This document shows, one piece after another, positions 35,701 through 41,841 of a stretch of DNA of 64,000 nucleotides. Each line of letters opens with the position of its first letter. Position 1 is the stretch's first letter. Made by a program: the position numbers and the translations under genes. Under the pieces are notes generated by a model. The model saw nothing but the letters and a program-made list of their open reading frames with translations, did not search any database and was not told the origin of the DNA. Location of the stretch: positions 47,059-111,058 of the forward strand of contig NZ_MSZX01000015.1 of the NCBI RefSeq assembly GCF_002021565.1. The letters run 5' to 3'. This DNA comes from Paenibacillus selenitireducens (GTDB taxonomy: Bacteria; Bacillota; Bacilli; Paenibacillales; Paenibacillaceae).

Positions 35701-35792
35701 GAGCCCAAACAGGTAAACACATCGATTCAGCATATGCGCAGCTACTTCTTGCTGATATTGCTTATTTGCAGGCTCCGTTCAAGAACAATTAA
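32730..35792 (+). CDS. Large secreted discoidin/glycosidase-like protein with FIMAH domain
   Basis: The ATG at 32730 lies 8 bases after AAAGGAG and starts a signal peptide (about 1-28). The 1020-residue protein has two F5/8 type C (discoidin) domains, at about 50-185 and 205-320, each with VDxxxxTRWAT and SYKIQYWNGxEW motifs. A central region (about 325-600) looks like a TIM-barrel glycoside hydrolase, with acidic residues in QFGDEEKF and LTYDSYYFSKPGQ. Next come an all-beta segment, a beta-sandwich with GGSGLQATYYSVDD (OmpL47-like) and, at the C-terminus, a FIMAH domain (LVNLGVENNWITNDGIAQSL). It should bind and probably cleave polysaccharide outside the cell. The exact glycosidase family is not identifiable by eye. 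Confidence 0.8.
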   Translation: MKKWSKILFAAAISSTVLCFNLISDAKASATSPAAELQALNGDMLGNMAYGKPATASNVIQISNNTNLALYKPVTVSDYFSELYTGAMAVDGNSGTRWATPDNTTTATLDVDFGANTTFDKITFSQLGTRVGSYKIQYWNGSEWVDAYAKTTAAAANETATFTPVTGSKVRFFITSAINGPGGPSIWEFSVFNTQGSGTNPDPLYAASNAVDADPSTRWATQNNIQTATLDVDLGTNTTFSKVEFFQVGQRIGSYKIQYWNGAEWLDAYTGGTAATRESAVFSPVTGSKVRLNITSVLGTTGPSIYEFEVYNIDANKGLSRASRVLIDKGLQQQAWIATDQTGRYFPSASDWTGIHFTAPTYYEEPMYNQTFHNALPNSQWSLAKAPFAQHLSSGPTSNDHFLNEQQRANLSNLVSMQFGDEEKFSKDVVSTLKGWYDLSHTLYPSVMVHNNQWGGQWTADHYRSYVRAAKPDILTYDSYYFSKPGQYVGGSLKPLYDGLNKVRIPALEGYDGTGQSPIAYGLYTQGFKEGSGTYTPSESEINIVSSATWTMGGKWTNLFRWEIGESGDIFLLNDKNGNLTPTYDQYAELARQGNNLGPHMVRLTSTDVRFVPGQHKAGSITVNNTAPDTVALWNTAADPYIQSIQATNLGTTNNGLRGDVLVGYFEPLSGLTTQDASLLSSPDAKYFMIMNGLTASTPSGSSSATSEKIDFTFDLGEDSQGLQLKRVSRDTGLVEVVPLTQLSGSQYSLEITLGGGIADLFFWDRNLTSPVTIDDAKSGWQSAGQTVHLTATDEGGSGLQATYYSVDDSPFVQGNTIEITNEGVHTIKYYSTDKAGNQEDLKSATVKIDLTGPVITSTVSMAVYQTDAIQLQFAITDSLSGVSNSVVKLDDATIANPATLSPLSLSVGNHNIQVSAQDIAGNSSLNDFTLQVVMDTDHLDELVNLGVENNWITNDGIAQSLLSKVKNIQNVQDKGESIENALNSLENEVRAQTGKHIDSAYAQLLLADIAYLQAPFKNN

Positions 35793-35798
35793 CTCATG

Positions 35799-35832
35799 GC
35801 CCTGTAAGAGAAAGGTATTGCTCTTACAGGGC
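35799..35832 (+). terminator. Terminator after discoidin protein
   Basis: GCCCTGTAAGAG pairs with CTCTTACAGGGC around AAAGGTATTG; the T-tract is weak (TTGATTTAAT). Confidence 0.75.
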
Positions 35833-35905
35833 TTGATTTAATATTATCGATTGAAAATCGATTTTTTAACCGTATGAGTTAATAGATGTAAGCAGGACAG
35901 TGAGG

Positions 35906-35935
35906 TTGACGAACAAATGATTCGTTTGTTACAAT
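35906..35935 (+). promoter_or_regulatory. Promoter of the cat leader, with inverted repeat
   Basis: TTGACG (35906) and TACAAT (35930) are 18 bp apart. The spacer contains AACAAA / TTTGTT arms, which could be a repressor site or chance. Confidence 0.6.
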
Positions 35936-35966
35936 CTCCCCATCAACAAGGAAAAGGATGAGGACG

Positions 35967-36020
35967 ATGGTTCGTCGTTTGAAACGGTTTAAGAATGTTG
36001 CTACTGCATTAAGCTTCTAA
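35967..36020 (+). CDS. 17-residue leader peptide of the acetyltransferase gene
   Basis: The frame MVRRLKRFKNVATALSF begins at ATG 35967, after GGATGAGGAC, and ends with TAA at 36018 inside the 5' arm of a hairpin. A short basic leader ahead of a hairpin and a cat gene is the arrangement of drug-induced ribosome-stalling attenuators. The peptide itself does not match a known stall sequence that I recall. Confidence 0.65.
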   Translation: MVRRLKRFKNVATALSF

Positions 36021-36050
36021 GTAAAAAAATGATTTATACTACTTAGAAGC
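36013..36050 (+). promoter_or_regulatory. Attenuator hairpin before the acetyltransferase start
   Basis: GCTTCTAAGTA (36013-36023) pairs perfectly with TACTTAGAAGC (36040-36050). The 3' arm abuts the ribosome site GAGGG (36051-36055), so the stem can limit access to it. The leader stop codon lies inside the 5' arm, so a ribosome stalled near the leader end would open the hairpin. Confidence 0.7.
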
Positions 36051-36061
36051 GAGGGAAAAGA

Positions 36062-36718
36062 ATGAAACAACATCGGTTTAACCACTGGTCTGAAATTAAG
36101 TATCTACAGGATATTGTCACCAACCCCATGATTGAAGTAGGGGAATACTCCTACTACTCTGGTTATTACGATAATCATGATTTTGAAGATGGGTGCGTTA
36201 GATACCTATGGGGTGATGAAAAATCAAGAAAGTTATTTAACCCCATCGAAGACCTTGGTTGGCATTTAGATAAATTGATTATAGGAAATTACGTATGCAT
36301 TGCAAGTGGTGTAATTATTTTAATGGGTGGAAATCACAACCATCATCCTGAATGGGTTACCGTGTATCCGTTTGTGGAACAGATTCAAACTTCTTACGAA
36401 CCAAAAGGGGATACAATCATCGAAAGTGATGCCTGGATTGGCATGAATGCAATGATTATGCCCGGTGTGAAAATAGGTGAAGGTGCCATTGTTGCGGCTG
36501 GATCGGTTGTTGTAAAAGATGTCCCACCCTATACGATAGTTGGCGGCAACCCAGCTAAAGAGATAAAGAAACGCTTTACAGACGAAGAAATTGAAATGTT
36601 AAAGGAAATGCGTTGGTTCGATTGGGAACGTGAGAAAATTGAACGAGCCAGTCATATCTTGTCAAGTTCTTCTATTAATCAATTATATGAGTTTTATCAA
36701 AGGGTAATCCAACCATAG
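36062..36718 (+). CDS. Type B chloramphenicol/xenobiotic acetyltransferase (CatB/Vat-like)
   Basis: A 218-residue left-handed parallel beta-helix acetyltransferase. The N-terminal part MIEVGEYSYYSGYYDNHDFEDG and the hexapeptide core (IIESDAWIGMNAMIMPGVKIGEGAIVAAGSVVVKDVPPYTIVGGNPAKEIKKRF) match CatB/Vat xenobiotic acetyltransferases; the catalytic His is in GGNHNHHPEW (about 99-108). It transfers acetyl from acetyl-CoA to chloramphenicol or a similar hydroxylated drug; the sequence alone does not fix the substrate. The leader peptide and hairpin upstream point to translation-attenuation control by a ribosome-targeting antibiotic. It has its own promoter and terminator. Confidence 0.9.
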   Translation: MKQHRFNHWSEIKYLQDIVTNPMIEVGEYSYYSGYYDNHDFEDGCVRYLWGDEKSRKLFNPIEDLGWHLDKLIIGNYVCIASGVIILMGGNHNHHPEWVTVYPFVEQIQTSYEPKGDTIIESDAWIGMNAMIMPGVKIGEGAIVAAGSVVVKDVPPYTIVGGNPAKEIKKRFTDEEIEMLKEMRWFDWEREKIERASHILSSSSINQLYEFYQRVIQP

Positions 36719-36758
36719 GATCACCTCTTTAAATAAAAACGAATAAGTTTAATAAGCC

Positions 36759-36798
36759 ATAGTCCCTCTTAATAGCTAATTAAGATGGGACTATTTTA
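36759..36798 (+). terminator. Terminator after acetyltransferase
   Basis: ATAGTCCCTCTTAAT pairs with ATTAAGATGGGACTAT, then TTTTATT. Confidence 0.85.
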
Positions 36799-36856
36799 TT
36801 GAGATAGTTACAATTTTCGAGCTCTCTCGGTCCCCCCCTTTAAACCGGATACATAC

Positions 36857-37094
36857 ATCTCCCGCGAAGAAATGGCGAGCATCATATTGTAAGAACGCTC
36901 GGTCTTAAAGCATCTGCAAGCGGAAAAAAATTTTAGACGACAATAAGATTTCGAATTGGGCTAGAGCCGCTATTACCGCTGCATCAGAAAAGAACATTAT
37001 CGGCGGATATCCGGATGGGAGATTTAACCCCGATGGAAGCGCGACTCGAGCCGAAGCGGCTTCCGTTTTAATACGTGCATTAGAACAACGCTGA
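36857..37094 (+). pseudogene. SLH (S-layer homology) domain remnant
   Basis: One frame gives ISREEMASIIL then a stop. After shifts, another gives LDDNKISNWARAAITAASEK and GGYPDGRFNPDGSATRAEAA, a clear SLH repeat, ending in TGA at 37092. It is the C-terminal tail of a lost surface-anchored protein. The spacer from 37095 to 37403 that follows holds no other gene; the precursor-peptide promoter should be there but I cannot pick it out. Confidence 0.8.
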
Positions 37095-37403
37095 CGAACG
37101 GGATAAAGAAGCTGTTTTGGTCGAATCAGATTATAACCGGGATCTAAATTCCGTCAAGGAATAGGATCCTGGTTTTTGTGTTTGAGTCGGAATCAACGGA
37201 AATTCGAGCCATGAAGAAGCCATCTACTTGGTTCTTTTTATTTGGTAGACGGTTGTCATAGGAACACTAGCGAATCCAATTTCATAAACTATCTAGTCGA
37301 GAAGGGGGATGGGCAGCATGCCGATCGGATCCAGAACTAAACATTCTCGTATATCGATTGTCCCATGCAGAGCAAGCGAAATGAATAATACGGAGGGTAT
37401 AAA

Positions 37404-37661
37404 ATGAACGAATTTCAGAAAGATTTGCAAAACTTGAATGTCGGCCAGTTCAATTCGACGGGGATGACTCATACGTCGGGGCAAAATCAGAACGGTCCGG
37501 GGGATTCTCGCTTATGTGTTGGCATTTGCTTTTTTTGCGTCGGCTTTTGTGGCGGCGGCGGTTTTTGTTCATGCGGCAGCTGTTCTCGCTGTAGCAACTG
37601 CTTCAACTGCTCCCGCTGCAGTAGCTGCATGCGTTGTGGAAGTTGCGCTCGCTGCCGCTAA
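37404..37661 (+). CDS. TOMM precursor peptide, heterocycloanthracin/sonorensin-like
   Basis: An 85-residue precursor starting at ATG 37404, 6 bases after GGAGGG. The leader (1 to about 36) begins MNEFQKDLQNLNVGQF, the typical opening of the heterocycloanthracin family. The core from C38 on has 15 Cys and 8 Ser in 48 residues. From residue 55 onward Cys recurs at every third position (CGS CSR CSN CFN CSR CSS CMR CGS CAR CR), preceded by a glycine run GGGG. Each Cys/Ser can be turned into a thiazole or oxazole by the downstream enzymes. Compared with the Gly-rich Bacillus anthracis-type cores, this one has Ser, Arg and Asn between cysteines, so a different, more cationic product is expected. 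Confidence 0.92.
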   Translation: MNEFQKDLQNLNVGQFNSTGMTHTSGQNQNGPGDSRLCVGICFFCVGFCGGGGFCSCGSCSRCSNCFNCSRCSSCMRCGSCARCR

Positions 37662-37699
37662 GTACCGAAAAGCCCGCTTGGTGATCAGTAAAAGGTATA

Positions 37700-37741
37700 C
37701 CCCTGCAGACGTCTCGTCCTGCAGGGGCTATTCCTTTTTTT
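37700..37741 (+). terminator. Terminator/attenuator between precursor and modification genes
   Basis: CCCCTGCAG pairs with CTGCAGGGG and is followed by CTATTCCTTTTTTT. Partial read-through here would make much more precursor than enzyme transcript, a common arrangement in RiPP loci. Confidence 0.88.
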
Positions 37742-37785
37742 AGTTTCATGCATGACGGACAAAACGCTCTACATAACTTAAAAAT

Positions 37786-37826
37786 GAGGGAAAACCGAAG
37801 GCCTGCATACAATGCGGTTTTCCCTC
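37786..37826 (+). promoter_or_regulatory. Perfect 12-bp hairpin upstream of maturation operon
   Basis: GAGGGAAAACCG (37786) pairs with CGGTTTTCCCTC (37815). No U-tract follows. A second stem, GGTTTTGC / GCAAAACC, lies at 37856-37875 just before the ribosome site and shares the GGTTTT word. The two could alternate in pairing, since the CGGTTTT arms are interchangeable. Confidence 0.55.
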
Positions 37827-37855
37827 CGGCAAACCTAAGCTTATGCTTACGAAGC

Positions 37856-37875
37856 GGTTTTGCTCCGGCAAAACC
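37856..37875 (+). promoter_or_regulatory. 8-bp hairpin just before the ribosome site
   Basis: GGTTTTGC TCCG GCAAAACC ends two bases before TTAAGGAGG, so it may affect translation of the maturation gene. Confidence 0.5.
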
Positions 37876-37893
37876 TTAAGGAGGAATAAAAAC

Positions 37894-39852
37894 TTGAATC
37901 CTTCTATGCGTCTGAAAGTGAAAGGGGATACGTTCTTTCTCCCCGATTCGAATGGAGGCATCTACTTTCGCAACAATACGGGTTCGTTCCGAATGGAAGG
38001 CGACATGATCGATCAATGGATCGAGAAACTAATGCCCATGTGGAGTGGGGATTTTTCCATGGCGGATCTGACGAACGGGCTGCCGGAACCGCACAGGGTA
38101 CGGGTTTATGAAATCGCGGAAGTACTGCTGAGTAACGGCTTTGTCCGGGATACCAGCCAAGACCACCCGCACAGCCTCCCGGAAGCGGTCGAACGGAAAT
38201 ACGCAGCACAGATCGAATTTCTGGACAGCTTCGACGGTTCGGGCGCTCACCGCTTTCAAACTTATCGTCAGGCTAATCCGATTGCGGTCGGTTCCGGTCC
38301 AATATTTGTCTCGCTCGTTGCGGCTTTGTTGGAATCTGGACTGCCCCGGTTTCGTATGCTGATCACGAATGTGGCGACCACGGATCGCCAGCGGATCTCC
38401 GAACTGACGGCGACCGCACGTCTATCGGACCTGGAGATCGAGGTCGAGGAGATCTTTCCGTCGAATGACGGCTTCCTCAATTGGCCGGAAGTCGTGCGGC
38501 TGGCGGATTCCGTTCTCTACGTCGCTCAGGATGACGATCCCGAAGAGCTTAGAGCGCTGCATGCGGCCTGCAGGGACGCGAATAAGCTGCTCCTGCCTGC
38601 CATCTACTTGCGGCAGGCGGGTATAGCAGGGCCGATGGTGCACCCGGATTCGGACGTCTGCTTCGAATCCGCATGGCGCAGGATTCACCGAACCGCCCTT
38701 GGCGATGCGGATCGGCCGACTGTCGTCTCTACTACGCCGGAAGCCATGCTCGCGAATGTGGTCGTATTCGAATGGCTTAAGACTGTTACGGGGACGACGG
38801 CTTCGGAATTGACCGGAAAGCTGTTTCTGCTGAATCCGGAAACATTAGAAGGCGAGTGGCATTCGTTACTTCCCCATCCGCTGGTCAGGGGTCTTCGTCC
38901 TCCCGAGCCTATGGATCCGTTCGACCTGCCGATCGATCAGCGTACGGAGCGGCAGGAAACAGACCGTCTCCTCTCCTATTTCAATCGTTTGACTTCGGCG
39001 GAGACCGGCATTCTTCACTGTTGGGAGGAAGGGGACTCGAAGCAGCTTCCGCTCTCGCAGTGTCGCGTCCAGGCAGTCGACCCGCTGTCGGAAGGCCCCG
39101 CCGAGCTGCTGCCGCAGATCGTCTGTTCGGGAATGACGCACCATGAAGCCAGGAAGGAAGCGGGCTTGGCCGGCATCGAGGCGTACGTGTCGCGACTGTC
39201 CGGGGTTCTGAAGGCGGCCATACCTGTGCAGCCGGATTCTGCAAGCCCGCTCGAGTCGCCGACACATGAATATGTAGGGATCGGAGCGGGAGAGACGGTA
39301 GCGGAAGCGGTCTACCGCGGACTACGGAAATGTCTGTTCGAGGAGCTGAAAAGCCGTTCCGAATCCAGCCTGCCTTCCGTTCATCGAGTCAAGTTAAGCA
39401 AGGTTGAGGACGATATTTGCAGCTATTGCTTGCGCGCATTGTCTACGATGCAGGACGCCCCGGTAATCGGACTGGGGCAAGAAGCGGCGGGTTTCCCAGT
39501 CGTCTGGGTTGGTACGAACGGGTACTGGTACGGCGGAGTCGGAGTCAACCGCACGATGGCGCTGCGAGAAGCGCTCCGGCAGGCGCTGATGAAAACCCAA
39601 AACGAAACGGCGGACATCCAAGGCCAAATCCTGGAGTGCTCTTTGGTCAAGTTGGAAGATGCCTTGCCACAGAGTCTGACGATTCCCGGCTTCGATGAGT
39701 CGGAATACGGCATGACGCTGCAGTCCGTCCGGCAGATCCTGCAAAGGAACCGTAAGCGGATCGCGGTCGTTGATTTGTCGACAGAACCGTTTATGAAAGA
39801 AGAACTGGCAGGCGTGTTTGGCGTGTCGCTGCGAGAGGAGGAGACGCATTGA
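37894..39852 (+). CDS. ThiF-like thiazole-containing bacteriocin maturation protein
   Basis: The TTG at 37894 lies 9 bases after AAGGAGG and gives 652 residues; the ATG at 37906 is too far from the ribosome site. The protein corresponds to the family of putative thiazole-containing bacteriocin maturation proteins found only in heterocycloanthracin loci. The N-terminal 100 residues look like a winged-helix peptide-recognition element. A Rossmann-like region (about 115-260, starting with NPIAVGSGPIFVSLVAALLESG) recalls ThiF/E1-like proteins, although the ATP-binding arginine and cysteine motifs of active E1 enzymes are not evident. The C-terminal half has a repeated YcaO-accessory-like fold. 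It probably presents the leader peptide to the cyclodehydratase, whose gene overlaps its stop by four bases. Confidence 0.88.
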   Translation: MNPSMRLKVKGDTFFLPDSNGGIYFRNNTGSFRMEGDMIDQWIEKLMPMWSGDFSMADLTNGLPEPHRVRVYEIAEVLLSNGFVRDTSQDHPHSLPEAVERKYAAQIEFLDSFDGSGAHRFQTYRQANPIAVGSGPIFVSLVAALLESGLPRFRMLITNVATTDRQRISELTATARLSDLEIEVEEIFPSNDGFLNWPEVVRLADSVLYVAQDDDPEELRALHAACRDANKLLLPAIYLRQAGIAGPMVHPDSDVCFESAWRRIHRTALGDADRPTVVSTTPEAMLANVVVFEWLKTVTGTTASELTGKLFLLNPETLEGEWHSLLPHPLVRGLRPPEPMDPFDLPIDQRTERQETDRLLSYFNRLTSAETGILHCWEEGDSKQLPLSQCRVQAVDPLSEGPAELLPQIVCSGMTHHEARKEAGLAGIEAYVSRLSGVLKAAIPVQPDSASPLESPTHEYVGIGAGETVAEAVYRGLRKCLFEELKSRSESSLPSVHRVKLSKVEDDICSYCLRALSTMQDAPVIGLGQEAAGFPVVWVGTNGYWYGGVGVNRTMALREALRQALMKTQNETADIQGQILECSLVKLEDALPQSLTIPGFDESEYGMTLQSVRQILQRNRKRIAVVDLSTEPFMKEELAGVFGVSLREEETH

Positions 39853-41798
39853 GCGCGATTGTGACGGTCATTGGGGAAGGACAGCTCGCAGATTTGGTAA
39901 GCAAGAAATTGTCTGCCGATGACCGCTATCGGCTGATTCGGCAGAAGAGCATGGAATCTGGAGAGGCGGCAACGGGAGACTTGGCGCTGGTGTTGAACGA
40001 TGCGTGGGATCCTTCCGTTCATCCTGCGGCGGAGGAGCGGTTCCGACAGTCGGGAACGCCCTGGCTGCGCGGTTTTGTTGCATTCGGAGAGGGGATTGTC
40101 GGTCCGCTGGTTCGTCCGGAGGGGCAAGGATGCTCACAATGTGCGGATACCCGGCTCCTGCTGGCGGGAAGCGACCGCAGGGAATCGTGGGAGCTACAGC
40201 AGAAGCTGGCGTCGCATGGGGGAATCGCCCGGGACGCTTGGGCGTCGCGCACGGGTTTATTGCAGGTGGCGTGCCTTGTTGCGGCAGAAGCCGTGAAGAT
40301 GCTGGAGGGCAGGCAGCCGGAGATGGAAGGCAGGATGTACTTGATCAATCTGCGTACGATGAAAAGCTCATCGCACTTCTTCCTGCCCGATCCGCTATGT
40401 CCGATCTGCGGCCGATTGCCTGAAGACGATGCGGACACGGCCCGCGTTGCGCTGCAGCCAAGCCTGAAAATCAGCGCCGAAACGTATCGCAGCCGTTCAA
40501 TGGATGAGCTGAAGGATGTTTTGGCCAAAGAATACCTGGATGGCAGGACCGGTTTTCTAAACGGGAAAATGGTTGACCTTGTGTCCCCATTCGCCGATGC
40601 GAGCATCAATTTGCCCTTGTTTGGCGGAGATGAGGCTTGCGCAGGTCGGACCCACTCCTATGCAGATAGCGAAATGACAGCCATCCTGGAGGGATTGGAA
40701 CGTTATTGCGGTCTGTCGCCCCGTGGCAAACGATCCGTCGTTCATGATAGTTACCGCAATGTGCGGGACCATGCGCTCGATCCTCTCCGCGTAGGTGTCC
40801 ATGCGAAGGAACAGTATGAAGGCGCCGACTTCCCGTTCAAGCCATTCGATCCCGAGCGGCCGATCGATTGGGTATGGGGTTATTCGTTTCTGCAGCAGCG
40901 TCCGATTCTCGTACCGGAGCTGCTGGCTTATTACAGTTCGGGCTGCGGTCACGGATTCGTTTACGAAACATCCAACGGCTGCGCGCTGGGCGGCAGTCTG
41001 GAAGAAGCGATCTTCTACGGGATGCTGGAAGTGGTGGAGCGCGACTCCTTCCTCATGACCTGGTATGCGCGGCTACCCCTGCCGCGTCTGGACCACCATT
41101 CGGTCCAGGACCGGGAATTAAGATGGATGACGGATCGTTTAGAAACCGTGGCGGGCTATGACGTGCATTTGTATAAATCGACAATGGAGCACGGCATACC
41201 GAGCGTGTGGGCGCTCGCGAAAAACAAGAAAGAGCGGGGCGTGAACCTCATTTGCGCGGCGGGCGCCCATCCGGATCCGATCCGCGCGGCGAAGAGCGCG
41301 ATCCACGAGGTAGCGGGCATGCTGCTCACGGTCAGCGAGAAATTCGAGGAAAATCGTCAGCAGTATGAACGGATGCTTCACGATCCGTACCAGGTCGCTC
41401 AGATGGAGGACCACTCCATGCTGTACGGGTTGAAGCAGGCGGAGGAACGGCTCGATTTTCTGCTGAATGACGATCGTCCGATGCAAACGTTCGCCGAAGC
41501 GTTTGAACCGAGGGACTGGAATGCCGATCTGACCGATGATCTGAAGGCCATGCTGCATGTTTTTCGCCAATTGAATCTTGAAGTGATCGTGGTTGACCAG
41601 ACGACTCCGGAGACGCGTCGCAACGGACTACATTGTGTGAAAGTGCTCATTCCCGGTATGCTGCCGATGACGTTCGGGCAGCATCTCATCCGTTTGACAG
41701 GACTGGATAGAGTGCTCAGGGTCCCTGCGGAGCTGTCTTATTCGCTGGAGCCCTTGTTGCCCGAGCAGCTTAATCCATATCCGCACCCGTTCCCATAA
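39849..41798 (+). CDS. Fused TOMM cyclodehydratase (ocin-ThiF-like domain plus YcaO)
   Basis: A TTG start overlaps the upstream stop (TTGA) and follows AGGAGG; 649 residues. The N-terminal third is the E1-like partner domain with a zinc tetrad C95/C98 (GCSQC) and C184/C187 (CPIC). The YcaO domain (about 225-649) carries the ATP/Mg-binding acidic motifs ILEGLERYCG (about 279-288) and EEAIFYGMLEVVERDSF. The C-terminus, NPYPHPFP, is the proline-rich tail typical of TOMM YcaO proteins and needed for catalysis in that family. The enzyme converts core Cys/Ser of the precursor to azolines with ATP. The gene is visibly GC-rich compared with the genes left and right of the cluster. Confidence 0.95.
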   Translation: MSAIVTVIGEGQLADLVSKKLSADDRYRLIRQKSMESGEAATGDLALVLNDAWDPSVHPAAEERFRQSGTPWLRGFVAFGEGIVGPLVRPEGQGCSQCADTRLLLAGSDRRESWELQQKLASHGGIARDAWASRTGLLQVACLVAAEAVKMLEGRQPEMEGRMYLINLRTMKSSSHFFLPDPLCPICGRLPEDDADTARVALQPSLKISAETYRSRSMDELKDVLAKEYLDGRTGFLNGKMVDLVSPFADASINLPLFGGDEACAGRTHSYADSEMTAILEGLERYCGLSPRGKRSVVHDSYRNVRDHALDPLRVGVHAKEQYEGADFPFKPFDPERPIDWVWGYSFLQQRPILVPELLAYYSSGCGHGFVYETSNGCALGGSLEEAIFYGMLEVVERDSFLMTWYARLPLPRLDHHSVQDRELRWMTDRLETVAGYDVHLYKSTMEHGIPSVWALAKNKKERGVNLICAAGAHPDPIRAAKSAIHEVAGMLLTVSEKFEENRQQYERMLHDPYQVAQMEDHSMLYGLKQAEERLDFLLNDDRPMQTFAEAFEPRDWNADLTDDLKAMLHVFRQLNLEVIVVDQTTPETRRNGLHCVKVLIPGMLPMTFGQHLIRLTGLDRVLRVPAELSYSLEPLLPEQLNPYPHPFP

Positions 41799-41841
41799 AT
41801 ACGGCTATGGGGCGGCGGGATTGAAGCCAGGGAGGAAAGTG

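Noticed and set aside
36062..36718. Serine O-acetyltransferase as the identity of the hexapeptide-repeat protein
   Set aside because: The N-terminal segment, the GGNHNHHPEW histidine loop and the C-terminal helix fit CatB/Vat xenobiotic acetyltransferases, and the attenuator fits a drug-resistance gene.
37516..37743. Ala-rich frame overlapping the TOMM precursor
   Set aside because: It is a frame-shifted reading of the Cys-rich core and runs through the terminator.
38866..39267. Long open frames on the minus strand inside the TOMM maturation gene
   Set aside because: They are shadows of a GC-rich gene with clear family signature on the plus strand; no ribosome sites and no protein-like composition.
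39423..40609. Minus-strand frames of about 200 codons across the maturation and cyclodehydratase genes
   Set aside because: They overlap confidently assigned coding sequence and have no start signal; a consequence of high GC.
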